DNA from: Mimachlamys varia
Taxonomy: Eukaryota; Mollusca; Bivalvia; Pectinida; Pectinidae
Direction: 5' to 3'
Assembly (NCBI GenBank): GCA_947623455.1
Contig: OX392527.1
Coordinates: 29,628,201 to 29,692,200, forward strand
DNA length: 64,000 nt
Part shown: positions 15,001 to 26,533 of the stretch, in pieces
How positions within the stretch are numbered: the stretch's first letter is position 1
How the letters are laid out: each line of letters begins with the position of its first letter
Notes under the pieces: model-generated
What the model was told of the DNA's origin: nothing
The model's input: only the letters and a program-made list of their open reading frames with translations
Database searches by the model: none
Program-made: the position numbers and the translations under genes

Positions 15001-16970
15001 CTGACTAATGAGTGATAACACATCTAACATACCTGATCACTGTTCAAATCTGACTAATGAGTGATAACCCCATCTTACATACCTGATCACTGTTCAAATC
15101 TGACTAATGAGTGATAACCCCATCTAACATACCTGATCACTGGTCAAATCTGACCAATGAGTGATAATCCATCTAACATACCTGATCACTGGTCAAATCT
15201 GACTAATGAGTGATAACACATCTAACATACCTGATCACTGGTCAAATCTGACTAATGAGTGATTACCCCATCTTACATACCTGATCACTGTTCAAATCTG
15301 ACTAATGAGTGATAACCCATCTAACAAACCTGATCACTGTTCAAATCTGACTAATGAGTTATAACCCCATCTAACAAACCTGATCACTGTTCAAATCTGA
15401 CTAATGAGTTATAACCCCATCTAACATACCTGATCACTGTTCAAATCTGACTAATGAGTGATAACCCATCTAACATACCTGATCACTGTTCAAATCTGAC
15501 TAATGAGTGATAACCCATCTAACAAACCTGATCACTGTTCAAATCTGACTAATGAGTTATAACCCCATCTAACATACCTGATCACTGTTCAAATCTGACT
15601 AATGAGTGATAACCCCATCTAACATACCTGATCACTGTTCAAATCTGACTAATGAGTGATAACCCATCTAACATACCTGATCACTGTTCAAATCTGACTA
15701 ATGAGTGATAACCCATCTAACAAACCTGATCACTGTTCAAATCTGACTAATGAGTTATAACCCCATCTAACAAACCTGATCACTGTTCAAATCTGACTAA
15801 TGAGTTATAACCCCATCTAACATACCTGATCACTGTTCAAATCTGACTAATGAGTGATAACCCATCTAACATACCTGATCACTGTTCAAATCTGACTAAT
15901 GAGTGATAACCCATCTTACATACCTGATCACTGTTCAAATCTGACTAATGAGTGATAACCCATCTAAAATACCTGATCACTGTTCAAATCTGACAAATGA
16001 GTGATGACCCATCTAACATACCTGATCACTGTTCAAACCTGACTAATGAGTGATAACCCATCTAACATACCTGATCACTGTTCAACTCTGACCAATGAGT
16101 GATGACCCATCTAACATACCTGATCACTGGTCAAATCTGACTAATGAGTGATAACCCATCTAACATACCTGATCACTGTTCAAATCTGACTAATGAGTGA
16201 TAACCCATCTAACATACCTGATCACTGTTCAAATCTGACTAATGAGTGATAACCCATCTAACATACGTACCTGATCACTGTTCAAATCTGACCAATGAGT
16301 GATAACCCCATCTAACATACCTGATCACTGTTCAAATCTGACCAATGTGTGATAACCCCATCCAACATACCTGATCACTGTTCAAATCTGACTAATGAGA
16401 GATAACACATCTAACATACCTGATCACTGTTCAAATCTGACCAATGAGTGATAACCCATCTAACATACCTGATCACTGTTCAAATCTGACCAATGTTTGA
16501 TAACCCTATCTAACATACCTGATCACTGTTCAAATCTGACCAATGAGTGATAACCCATCTAACATACCTGATCACTGTTCAAATCTGACCAATGTGTGAT
16601 AACCCCATCTTACATACCTGATCACTGTTCACATCTGACCAAGGAGTGATAACCCCATCTAACATACCTGATCACTGTTCAAATCTGACCAATGAGTGAT
16701 AACCCATCTAACATACCTGATCACTGTTCAAATCTGACTAATGAATGATAACCCATCTAACATACCTGATCACTGTTCAAATCTGACTAATGAGTGATAA
16801 CCCATCTAACATACCTGATCACATGTTCAAATCTGACCAATGAGTGATAACCCATCTAACATACATGCCTGATCAATGTTCAAATCTGACCAATTGGTGA
16901 TAACCCCATATAGCATACCTTATCACTGTTCAAATCTGACTAATGAGTGATAACCCAACATATCTTCCAA
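1..16970. repeat. 49/50-bp satellite array with nested higher-order repeats
   Basis: A continuous head-to-tail array fills the first 17 kb. The monomer begins CCTGATCACTGTTCAAATCT and is 49 bp when it contains ACCCATC and 50 bp when it contains ACCCCATC. Variant monomers (GTTCAA/GGTCAA, GAGTGATAA/GAGTTATAA, CATACC/AAACC, TCTAAAATA, ACACATC) recur in a fixed order, so the array is built of higher-order units rather than random copies. The rare variant CAACTCTGACC lies at 8, 2621, 5038, 8341, 10954, 13371, 14751 and 16083. The array runs off the left edge of the window. Near 16270-16960 copies become irregular (ACCAATGTGTGAT, small insertions such as CATACGTACC), and the last recognisable copy ends near 16960. 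No open reading frame of note crosses it. It resembles centromeric or heterochromatic satellite in architecture, but location on the chromosome cannot be told from here. Confidence 0.98.
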
Positions 16971-17306
16971 GCTTCACTAAAAAGAAGTTGATATGATATG
17001 AGGCAAACACTGCATGGTAGGCTAACCAGCAAAGTGATGTGGGGTATTACAATGTAGCACAGGTGCCGTGTTGAAGGGAGATATGTTATCTGAGTATTGC
17101 TGTACACATTGATGAGTTGTTTGCTAACATCGGTTTAAATGCATATTAACCTGATTAAAACCTTGAATAAACTAAAGCTGTTACCAACTATTGCATGTTT
17201 TTACGGCTTAACATGCACATATGGGGTTCATGGCACATCAGAAAAAATAATTTAATATTAATTATCTTTGCCCCGTATATTTTAATGAGAACACACTCAT
17301 GTGAGC
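16971..17306. other. Unique spacer right of the satellite
   Basis: AT-rich sequence with no tandem structure, no convincing open frame and no recognisable element. It marks the abrupt transition from satellite to the mobile-element-rich region. Confidence 0.5.
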
Positions 17307-17700
17307 TGCAGGTTGATCAGTAATATGGGCAAGTTTTATGGTCGCCATCTTTGTCTCATTGAGAAGTATTCTGTATCTTTAAGTGATATGAAAATGGACG
17401 TTTTTGAGTATGCTCATTAGTGTGTTAACTTGTTGTGATTGACAATGATACTCGGTTCTCATTTTGAGACCTTGATGTTTACTTGGATGTGACAAAGATT
17501 TACATGGCGGGTGTCGTCGATGAAGCAGAAGACGCTTACTCTTCCGGAACACCTGGTGTTATTATCTTGTACTTTTGCAAGGGTCTCCATGTAAATCTTT
17601 CCTTTGTTCAAATTTTGCCCCTGGTTTAATCGATGTTGAGTTTGGATTATGATTATGTTGACGCTTCGGTATTCTCTTATTTTGTTTAACCATATTTGCA
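17307..17700 (+). mobile_element. 5'-truncated RT element, C-terminal and 3'UTR fragment
   Basis: This fragment carries the last codons of a reverse transcriptase family seen better at 45690-46116 (ending FEYAH then stop at about 17419), followed by its conserved 3' untranslated tail with the marker GAAGCAGAAGACGCTTACTC. The reading frame has a stop near its start. It matches other copies in this window nearly base for base, which identifies it as a dispersed repeat and not a host gene. The start, just after the point matching GCAGGTTGATCAG in the fuller copy, shows strong 5' truncation, as expected for elements inserted by target-primed reverse transcription. Confidence 0.85.
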
Positions 17701-18119
17701 GATTATTTTTAATGGCTCGTGTAAAAAGTCGTATATCATTAAATTGAAAGATATACTTTGGGGTTAACTAGTTTTGTCTCAATATCATTTGTGTGAAATC
17801 AAAATCTCGTCAATCACACTAAATATGTGTAACGATTGCATGCTTATACATTTTGTTGCGTGCAGCAAAATGAGCTTGGTATAGTTTAAAATGCCGACTC
17901 ACAATTTAAATGATCATTCAAGCATCAATGAAAGTGAGATTTTCACTGTTTCTAAAGTGCAAGAAATACATGTACACAGAAATACTTATTTTTCAAAATT
18001 AAATACGACAAAATGAAAACCCATAAACAACAGACATTTAGATGGATATTTACAAGGCTTATAATTTAAATTGATCGTACTTTACTTAGAAATTCAAAAA
18101 AAAAACTTATATAAATGCG
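17701..18119. other. Intergenic spacer, nothing recognised
   Basis: AT-rich sequence between two fragments of the same RT element family. I see no coding frame, repeat or RNA gene. Confidence 0.4.
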
Positions 18120-18315
18120 TTAACAGGATGTGTTGCTCGGTACGACATAAAAAATATCATTCATTTCATTTTGTTTTAAATCAGAATACCAAAGCGTTAA
18201 CAAAGCCGTAATCAACGCACACAATCTGTTAAACAAGGGGCATAATATGAACAAATAAAGGTTGACATGGAGACCCTTGAAAAAGTACAAGAGAATAAGA
18301 CCAGGTACATACATA
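18120..18315 (-). mobile_element. Inverted 3'UTR fragment of the RT element family
   Basis: Read on the minus strand, this stretch aligns to the 3' tail of the RT element (CCTGGTCTTATTCTCTTGTA, then the track beginning AAGGGTCTCCATGT). It is the one clear copy in this window in the opposite orientation to the others. The small open frame that covers it is part of the repeat tail and has no support as a gene. Confidence 0.75.
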
Positions 18316-19979
18316 TGTACTTCGCAAGAGATATTGTATGTACTACTCGTTCCAATGTGCATTGTACACACCCAGTTATTTTTTTATCCACAAAATAGTC
18401 CTTAGCATTGAACCAAACCTTATCGCCTGTGCGGAACGCTATTTTTGTCTGTGTCCGTTTTGTAGCAAATGCGAGACATAATTATTTGTCGCGATTCTTC
18501 TCTCAAACCGCCGTCTCAATCCTTCCGACCACTGTTCCTGACTGATGGCCACAGAAATCTGTGCCTTCTGTAACATAAGGCTGGATATATGGCTTCGATG
18601 CAGTCTACACCGATCCGACGGTAATAGACATTGATCTTAATAGCTAGTTTATCAAAACGGACAGACATTTTAACATTTCCGGTCGGATTAAAGTCTTCGG
18701 ACGGGCAATTTTGGACTGACGTCTTGTACGAATTATATGTGATTAATATATCTATCACCGAAATCCGTTTAAGGAATGCATTGGCGACACGAACCAGGCA
18801 TACAAGCTGTAATCTACATCTCCATCAAAGCAGAAAGAGTAAGGGCTATCTCTGTATAGAAGAGTTCGTGGTATAAAATGTCAAGACTCTCCATAAACAG
18901 AGGATCTTTAAAGTTATCACAAGGACTGTTTTAATAATTTTTAATTATTTCTACATATTGTTACTAGCTTAAGTATTATTGTTTTGTTAAAACCTTACTT
19001 CTTCGAGAGCAAACGACAACGTCCTGATATCCACAAGGACTGAACACTGATAACGACGTGGCTGTAATAGGGTGTTTGGGTTGTCTGGGGACACCTCCTA
19101 TACTTGTGTTCAGAGGTGTTGTTTTTTTTTTACAAAAATGCCACATTACAACACTTGAGCCCCACTTTGAAAAAGTAAACAGTAATTTTGGTTTTGGGAC
19201 TTTACAGAACGGTACAGATATACAAAGCTCGTTTAAATGTCAAATGAGAAATTTGCAAGAGCAGTGTCATCAATTCAATATGGAACAATCTGTCTTTAAG
19301 AACAATCTATTACTTAACCCCGTATGTCTATATCGGCAACATTTCACTTATCTTACAGCACATGGTGTATCGAAGAATACAGCACGCCATGCGTGCGCCA
19401 ATAGGATAAAAACCACGTGGTGTTTTTTTTTTTTTTTTTTTGAAAATGTCAACTTACGATGGAACGTGACGCTGAGGTAAAGAGAAAATCATAAAAATGG
19501 ATATTGCACACTTTTTTTTCCGGCTCGTTGTTAGAAAACCTTTCAATTCGTCACGAGTCGCACCAAATTATTATACCCCGTGTTAATTAAAACAAAAATA
19601 TCATGATGATTTAAGTCATGATTTTGTTGCAATTATGATGTAATTATAAAAAAAATCGTTTAATTTATTTGTGCGGTATTTCCAATGCATCAAAACGCAG
19701 CTGATTTTTTGTGACAAATTGCAGCAAAGTATCATGCTGGCAAAGTGTGCACCTTCTGACTGGATTTTTTGAAAACGGTAAGGATTCCGATGCACCACGT
19801 GATTATCATCTAAGGATACCATGTCTAAAACAAGTGCATGAAAGCCTTATCAATGGATTTAGATTCACAGAACATCTATAAACCTCATCACAGCAAGCTA
19901 CAAATTCGATTATTCTAGATTTTCTTATTGATCTACTCAATATAACGGATTGATTTACATGTTGTTTTAATATGCTTGA
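18316..19979. other. Intergenic region, no supported gene
   Basis: AT-rich DNA with homopolymer tracts (T runs near 19115, 19425 and 19510). Several short open frames exist, including one of 140 codons at 19058-19480 that contains a poly-Phe run from a T tract. None has recognisable domains, consistent composition or splice signals, so I do not call them genes. Confidence 0.4.
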
Positions 19980-20730
19980 AAGGGTACGTGAACTTTTTGT
20001 TATTCTAGGGCTTGCTCTAAATATCGATTTTTTTGTGATATATATCGACTAATGACAAAGAAACTCACAAGACAGGGATTCGAGAGATACGAGTTAATGA
20101 AGATAATGAGCAAGGTTTATGGTCGCCATCTTGGGTCTCATTTGAAATAATCTGTATCCTATATGATATGAGGATAAAACGGATTTTCCTGTCGTGAACT
20201 TTCTCTTTCTTGATAGTAACATCCCTGCCTCTCCAACCTATGGTTTTTACATGTCGCAGTTGATTCGTTATTCTAGGACTTTCTATAAATATCGCGATTT
20301 TCGTGTTCGATGTCGACAGCTGAAAAACAAACTAACAACACAGGGATTCGAGAAAGTCATTTTGATCAGAATTATGCGCAAGTTTTATGTCCACAATCTT
20401 TGTCTCATTTTAAAATGTGATGTATCTTTGTGTGATATGAAGATGGACGTTTTTGAGTATGCTCATTAGTATGCTTACTTGTGATTGACAATGACTCGGT
20501 TCTCATTTCAATGACTTGATGTTTACTTGGATGTGACCAATATTGACATGGCGGTTGGCGTCGATGAAGCAGAAGACGCTTACTCTGCCGGTACACCTGG
20601 TCTTTTTATCTTGTCCATTTACAAGGGTCTCCATTAAAATATTTCCTTTATTTTGTCCCTAGTTTAATCTATTTTGAGTTCGGATTATGATTTTGTTAAA
20701 GCTTCAGTATTCTCTATTCTTTTTAAATAC
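19980..20730 (+). mobile_element. Two tandem fragments of the RT element family
   Basis: Two partial copies lie head to tail. The first, about 19985-20180, corresponds to the C-terminal thumb segment (from a degenerate GLALNIDF to a YGRHL-like segment) and has several stops. The second, about 20180-20730, restarts further upstream in the element (FLDSNIPASPTYG, then YMSQLIRYSR) and keeps an open frame of 91 codons from an internal Met at 20194 to the FEYAH stop at 20469, followed by the 3' tail with the GAAGCAGAAGACGC marker. Neither has the catalytic motifs, so both are dead. The order thumb-then-palm/thumb shows two insertions or a local duplication. Confidence 0.85.
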
Positions 20731-20965
20731 GCTCATTAGTATGCCTGCTTGACGTGATTGATAATGCCCCGGTTCTCATTTTGAGGCGATGACATTTACT
20801 TGAATGTGACTAAGATTTACGTGGCGGTTGTCTTCGATGAAGCAGATGACGCTTACTCTTCCGGAACACCTGGTCTTTTTATCTTGTCCTTTTAAAAGGG
20901 TCTCCATTTAAATATTTCCTTTGATCATATTTTGTCCCTAGTTCAATCGATTTTGAGTTTCATCT
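20731..20965 (+). mobile_element. Third tail fragment of the RT element
   Basis: It begins at the sequence around the FEYAH stop (ACGCTCATTAGTATGCC) and repeats the same 3' tail, including GAAGCAGATGACGCTTACTC, already seen about 270 bp upstream. Only the noncoding tail is left. Together with the preceding entry it forms a cluster of three tails in about 1 kb. Confidence 0.8.
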
Positions 20966-22109
20966 TCCAAAATAACTGGTATTATTCTCTTGAATTTTTC
21001 ATGTATCTCTCTTTATTCTCGCGAATACGACATGTCATTCAAGAACTGTATGCTGTAATAATCATGATTAATTACCAATCCAGTGTTTAGTTACCTGATA
21101 CTATGTTGACCATAGTTTAGACATATCAAGCGACGTTTACAAATACATATTAATCATAGGGTTAATTGTCAAGGGATAGGAGGTGAATTTATCCTACTGA
21201 CACGCCAGCTGTACTATCTATAGTTCACACTGAGAATGGCCAGTGGTATAATGACTCTCCCCTTGCACATTATAATTGTTGTCAGGGTCTTGACCATGCG
21301 GCAGCATGTGAGGCTTTCCCTTATTGAGTGGGCAAGTTGTATTTGCATTCAGAAATGGTCCTTGTACATTTATTACATTGTAATATTCCGCGATCTGACA
21401 ACTTTACATATACTGATTAATAGGCAAACATAGCCCTTGGCTTGGGGTTTTTCTTATGATGAATCATCTATTTTTTCAAAAACTTCAACTCTCCCATTGT
21501 CTGTTATTAAGGTCTGTACATATAAAGTTGGTACTTGGAAGAGAATGCCCACGTAATAGCCGAAGAGGGTGGGGAGACAATGTCTATACATGATCCTACC
21601 GTCATCATTGGACAAGTTTGTCTTTATTAACATCTCACTTGGGGATTTCAGCTCTGGTTTTAGTGTGTCGCAACAAGTGATGGACGCTGACAAAGTTATG
21701 TTCTATTGGTGCGATTTATATTCATTAGATTTTCTGGACAAGACCGACAGATGGTAAGTGGTTGACAAATAATCATGACAGCGAGCAACTAAACTGTATG
21801 TAAACATTTATTTGCAGTCTTTCCCGTGGGTATGCTTTACGTCACGTACATAGATATTGCCATATCAAAAGTACAAGTGTGTAAAGACATTGTATAACCA
21901 TTTAAGGCGATCTACTTACTGTAAAAGTTGATATTTTCGCGTTTGAAAATTTCGCTTAGTCAGCCTCTAAACTGTTTGCGATGTGGACGTTTTCGCTCTG
22001 TCAATCGAGCTGTTTTGTACTTTTTGACTACAAGAATATAAGATAATGCAGTTTTTGAGAAGCGTTGATATGTTCGCGTGTGGATATATTCGCGGATATT
22101 TATACTGCT
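20966..22109. other. Intergenic region left of the 30-bp minisatellite
   Basis: No recognised gene. A short + strand open frame, 21569-21757, ends next to a GT-AG-type donor (GATGGTAAGTGG at about 21751-21762), so a small exon is conceivable, but its protein sequence is not recognised and there is no matching partner exon. The end of the region (about 21920-22100) has short motifs of the type TTGATATTTTCGCG, which look like a degenerate dispersed repeat. Confidence 0.35.
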
Positions 22110-23008
22110 AGCGAAATACATTGCATTGCATTTATTTCCAATCACATGATGTCCATTGCTTTTCTTTCGAGTCACACAATGTCCATTGCTTTTATTTCCA
22201 GTTACATAATGTCCGTTGTTTTTATTTCCAGTCACATGATGCCCATTGCTTTAATTTCCAGTCACATGATGTCCATTGCTTTAATTTCCAGTTACATGAT
22301 GTCCATTGCTTTAATTTCCAGTTACATGATGTCCATTGCTTTAATTTCCAGTCACATGATGTCCATTGCTTTTCTTTCGAGTCACACAATGTCCATTGCT
22401 TTTATTTCCAGTTACATAATGTCCGTTGTTTGTATTTCCGGTCACATGATGTCGATTGCTTTAATTTCCAGTCACATGATGTCCATTGCTTTAATTTCCA
22501 GTCACATGATGTCCATTGCTTTTCTTTCGAGTCAAACAATGTCCATTGCTTTTATTTCCAGTCAAACAATGTCCATTGCTTTTATTTCCAGTTACATAAT
22601 GTCCGTTGTTTTTATTTCCAGTCACATGATGCCCATTGCTTTAATTTCCAGTCACATGATGCCCATTGCTTTAATTTCCAGTCGCATGATGTCCATTGCT
22701 TTAATTTCCAGTCGCATGATGTCCATTGCTTTAATTTCCAGTCACATGATGTCCATTGCTTTAATTTCCAGTCACATGATGTCCATTGCTTTTCTTTCGA
22801 GTCACACAATGTCCATTGCTTTTATTTCCAGTTACATAATGTCCGTTGTTTTTATTTCCAGTCACATGATGTCGATTGCTTTAATTTCCAGTCACATGAT
22901 GGCCATTGCTTTAATTTCCAGTCGCATGATGTCCATTGCTTTAATTTCCAGTCGCATGATGTCCATTGCTTTAATTTCCAGTCACATGATGTCCATTGCT
23001 TTATCCTA
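22110..23008. repeat. 30-bp minisatellite
   Basis: About 29 head-to-tail copies of a 30-bp unit containing TTTCCAGTCACATGATGTCC. Because 30 is divisible by three, long frames stay open on both strands (314 and 304 codons on +, about 62-65 on -), but their translations are low-complexity 10-residue repeats and carry no support as proteins. Variants (TTTCTTTCGAGTCACACAATG, then CAGTTACATAATGTCCGTTG) recur as a block at about 22160, 22370 and 22790, so the array has its own higher-order pattern. Fourteen copies carry exact TCACATGA; others read TTACATGA, TCGCATGA or TCACACAA. Confidence 0.95.
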
Positions 23009-24369
23009 AATAAAGATGACAATGACTTACAGTAGAACAACTTATGATCTGTGGTATTAACGGTTGTGCGCCTTAGCCAATCACGTATGACATAACTTTT
23101 TGTAATGTTTATTATGATTTGCTAAGTCAAAACTTCAAACAAATTTAGACTTAAGATTTGTTCATGACCCTGGGATCAGAACAACTACATCGTTCCTTGC
23201 AAAAGTGAGTCAGTGTTTTTTATTTTGCCGTATATTCTTTGTATTTCCATCATTTTTTCAATGAATTTTCCTGACTTCACAATGCTTTCACATCCATGAG
23301 TACTTTGTCGGGTCAGTGTGATTTCAGGTCACAGGATAATTAATGTTTTCATATAAAAGTACACTCTTTCATGTCGGTATAATTTCGATTTTACAATGTG
23401 TTAAAGGATGAATCAATGGCCACGACAGGAGATGTTTTGACAAGTTGATAAAACAAATATCTCACTGATATATGTAATGTTGGTTAATGTGATTTTGGTA
23501 ACACATCTGTCCACATGAATTACGAGCACGTGTTTTAAGTGGCATGTTGTCTCGTGAGGCTGGCCAGACATTATAACGTGCGGACGGGGTCGGACTATCA
23601 ACAGAAGCCGACAATAATCACTTTATTGCTTTATTGATTGGTGTAAAGAGATAGAAAATGTGTCAATAGAATTGCTCGACATATCCGGACATTACGTGGA
23701 ACATATTTGTTGTCAACAACACAACGATTGTAAATATCACATTACAGTAAACACTGTAAAGTATGTAGCCTTGATAAAACGAGAATTTGAATAAAAGGGG
23801 AATGATATACTAACGTTAAGTTTCAGTTATTTTATTCAAGTTATTGAGTGAAGTAAATTTTTAATATAAAACTAGTAAAAACACGTGAATGTCGGTTATT
23901 ATTTTTACTTTTACTTACTTTTCAAACTCACGTAACTGGTATCTTACTAATTGGCCTTTATAGTAAGGCTCAAAACAAACATCATTCCTCTTTTCTGATA
24001 TTGGGAAATATCCGTTTTAGAAATGATAAGAAACATCCATGAATATTTTAATCATCCTCAAATATGTCAATTTTCAGCAGAGATTTCTCTTTGATACACA
24101 ATCACAAATTAGTAGGCGCATATTAGATTATGTTAACACTAGCTTTTTGCAAACCAAACCGTGACAATAGGACAAACTTATCGGAAGTATGTTAGACACC
24201 AGAAAGATAACATATTTGATAATGAAGCATGTGCAGACCAATACATTATATCATGATCACGTATTCTATAGCGAGTTTAATCAGACAAATCCCATTGGTT
24301 TATTCTTTTTTATTCAAAACTACGTGTGAATGAATTAGTTTTATTGTTAATATGTTCATTATTTGATTT
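23009..24369. other. Intergenic region, nothing recognised
   Basis: AT-rich DNA between two minisatellites. I see no exon-like frames, RNA genes or element motifs. Confidence 0.4.
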
Positions 24370-26058
24370 ATTGTTATGTTATAAAAGTACTCAGTCTTAA
24401 TTGTTAATTTGTCAATAATTTTATTGTTTCTATTATCAGTACTTGGTTTATTGTTACTATACTCAGTATATTGTTACTACACTTAATATGTAGTATATTA
24501 CTACTATACTTAGTATGTAGTATATTGTTACTATACTTAGTATGTAGTATATTGTTACTATACTTAGTATGTAGTATATTGTTACTATACTTAGTATGTA
24601 GTATATTTTACTATACTTAGTATGTAGTATATTGTTACTATACTTAGTATGTAGTATATTGTTACTATACTTAGTATGTAGTATATTGTTACTAGACTTA
24701 GTATGTAGTATATTGCTACTATACTTAGTAGTAGTATATTGTTACTATACTTAGTATGTAGTATATTGTTACTATACTTAGTATGTAGTATATTGCTACT
24801 ATACTTAGTGTGTAGTATATTGTTACTATACTTAGTATATAGTATATTGTTACTATACTCAGTATATTGCTACTATACTTAGTATGTAGTATATTGTTAC
24901 TATACTTAGGATGTAGTATATTGTTACTTTACTTAGTATGTAGTATATTGTTACTATACTTAGTATGTGGTATATTGTTACTATACTTAGTGTGTAGTAT
25001 ATTGTTACTATACTTAGTATATAGTATATTGTTACTATACTCAGTATATTGCTACTATACTTAGTATGTAGTATATTGTTACTATACTTAGGATGTAGTA
25101 TATTGTTACTTTACTTAGTATGTAGTATATTGTTACTATACTTAGTATGTAGTATATTGTTACTATACTTAGTGTGTAGTATATTGTTACTATACTTAGT
25201 GTGTAGTATATTGTTACTATACTTAGTGTGTAGTATATTGTTACTATACTTAGTATGTAGTATATTGTTACTATACTTAGTATGTAGTATATTGTTACTA
25301 TACTTAGTATATTGTTACTATACTTAGTATGTAGTATATTGTTACTATACTTAGTGTGTAGTATATTGTTACTATACTTAGTATGTAGTATATTGTTACT
25401 ATACTTAGTATGTAGTATATTGTTACTATACTTAGTGTGTAGTATATTGTTACTATACTTAGTGTGTAGTATATTGTTACTATACTTAGTGTGTAGTATA
25501 TTGTTACTATACTTAGTATGTAGTATATTGTTACTATACTTAGTATGTAGTTTATTGTTACTATACTTAGTATGTAGTATTTTGTTACTATACTTAGTAT
25601 GTAGTATATTGCTACTATACTTAGTATGTAGTATATTGTTACTACACTTAGTATGTAGTATATTGTTACTATACTTAGTATGTAGCATATTGTTACTACA
25701 CTTAGGATGTAGTATATTGTTACTATACTTAGTATGTAGTATATTGTTACTATACTTAGTAAGTAGTATATTGTTACTATACTCAGTATATTGCTACTAT
25801 ACTTAGTAGAAGTATATTGTTACTATACTTAGTAGTAGTATATTGTTACTATACTCGGTATATTGTTACTACACTTAGTATGTAGCATATTGTTACTACA
25901 CTTAGTAGTAGTATATTGTTACTTTACTACGTATTTGATAAGTAAACTCAGTATTCGACATATTGTTACTAAACACATTATTTGGTATATTGCTTTTATA
26001 CTATGTAATTGTCAATGTAGTATTTGTTATAATTTGTTTCTATACCACGTATTTGGTA
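24370..26058. repeat. 27-bp minisatellite with decayed flanks, left part
   Basis: The core, about 24455-25930, is an array of about 55 units of 27 bp, TATATTGTTACTATACTTAG plus TATGTAG. Each unit has the near-perfect dyad ATACT-T-AGTAT. The 9-codon period keeps frames open in the core, giving spurious frames of 164 (+) and 215 (-) codons that translate to Leu/Tyr-rich or Asn/Lys-rich repeats. Blocks are duplicated: an ACTCAGTATATTGCTACT block with its neighbours recurs at about 24857 and 25039, and in part at 25782. Both ends fade into diverged copies (24370-24450 and 25930-26058). Confidence 0.95.
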
Positions 26059-26531
26059 CAATAATACCTCTCTATGAAGGCCACCTTAGGGACCGCACCA
26101 AAGTGGTCTTAATAGCGGATTGGTCAGTATACCGAGGGTGACCATGCAGGCAGATTTCTCTAAAGTCCACTTTTTCACAAGTTTGCATGACCCATTAACT
26201 AATATATAGGAATTATAATGTTAAACACCCAGTAATTGTAACTAAGGCAATTTGATACCAAAATAAAGCTTACTGATCTGATAGGTGTACACAGAGGAAT
26301 ACACACCACCAGACTTTGTGTTTGGTCGGTGGTCTGAGGTGATAATTGTGAGGTGCAAAAGTGGTATTTGGGACTTCTGAAAACTAGAGAGATGGTCTTA
26401 AAAATGAGGTGGTCTAATAGTAAAGCTTGTAACACTAAGATATATAGAAAATATTTTCAGGACTGAAATTTAGTGTTCTTAAAAGCGAGGTGGTATTAAT
26501 ATTGAGGTGGTCTTTAAGCGAAATTTCACTG
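26059..26531. mobile_element. pogo-like MITE inside the 27-bp minisatellite flank
   Basis: A 473-bp insertion without coding capacity. Its right end, read as reverse complement, starts CAGTGAAATTTCGCTTAAAG and continues into ACCACCTC; the left end starts CAATAATACC and continues to GGCCACCTT, an imperfect terminal inverted repeat. TA flanks both sides (26057-26058 and 26532-26533). Decayed minisatellite is present on both sides. CAGTG-type ends with TA duplication are known for pogo/Tigger-type Tc1-mariner elements; the family assignment is inference from the ends only. Confidence 0.6.
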
Positions 26532-26533
26532 TA

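Noticed and set aside
1..16970. CRISPR-like array, because of short regularly spaced repeats
   Set aside because: There are no unique spacers; the whole 49/50-bp unit repeats. Genes around are eukaryotic and no cas genes are present.
18516..18876. Overlapping frames of about 80 codons on both strands
   Set aside because: No motif recognised, and neither frame has convincing splice or start context. They may be an old repeat fragment.
19058..19480. 140-codon + strand frame
   Set aside because: It contains a poly-Phe run from a T tract, no known motif, and composition like its noncoding surroundings.
22065..23035. Open frames of 314 and 304 codons on the + strand
   Set aside because: They come from a 30-bp repeat unit free of stops in several frames. 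Two overlapping frames and minus-strand frames are equally open, so it is repeat periodicity, not a protein gene.
25041..25806. 215-codon (-) and 164-codon (+) frames, the latter looking like a Leu-rich membrane protein
   Set aside because: They result from the 27-bp unit (nine codons). Both strands are open at the same place, and the translation is a perfect nine-residue repeat.
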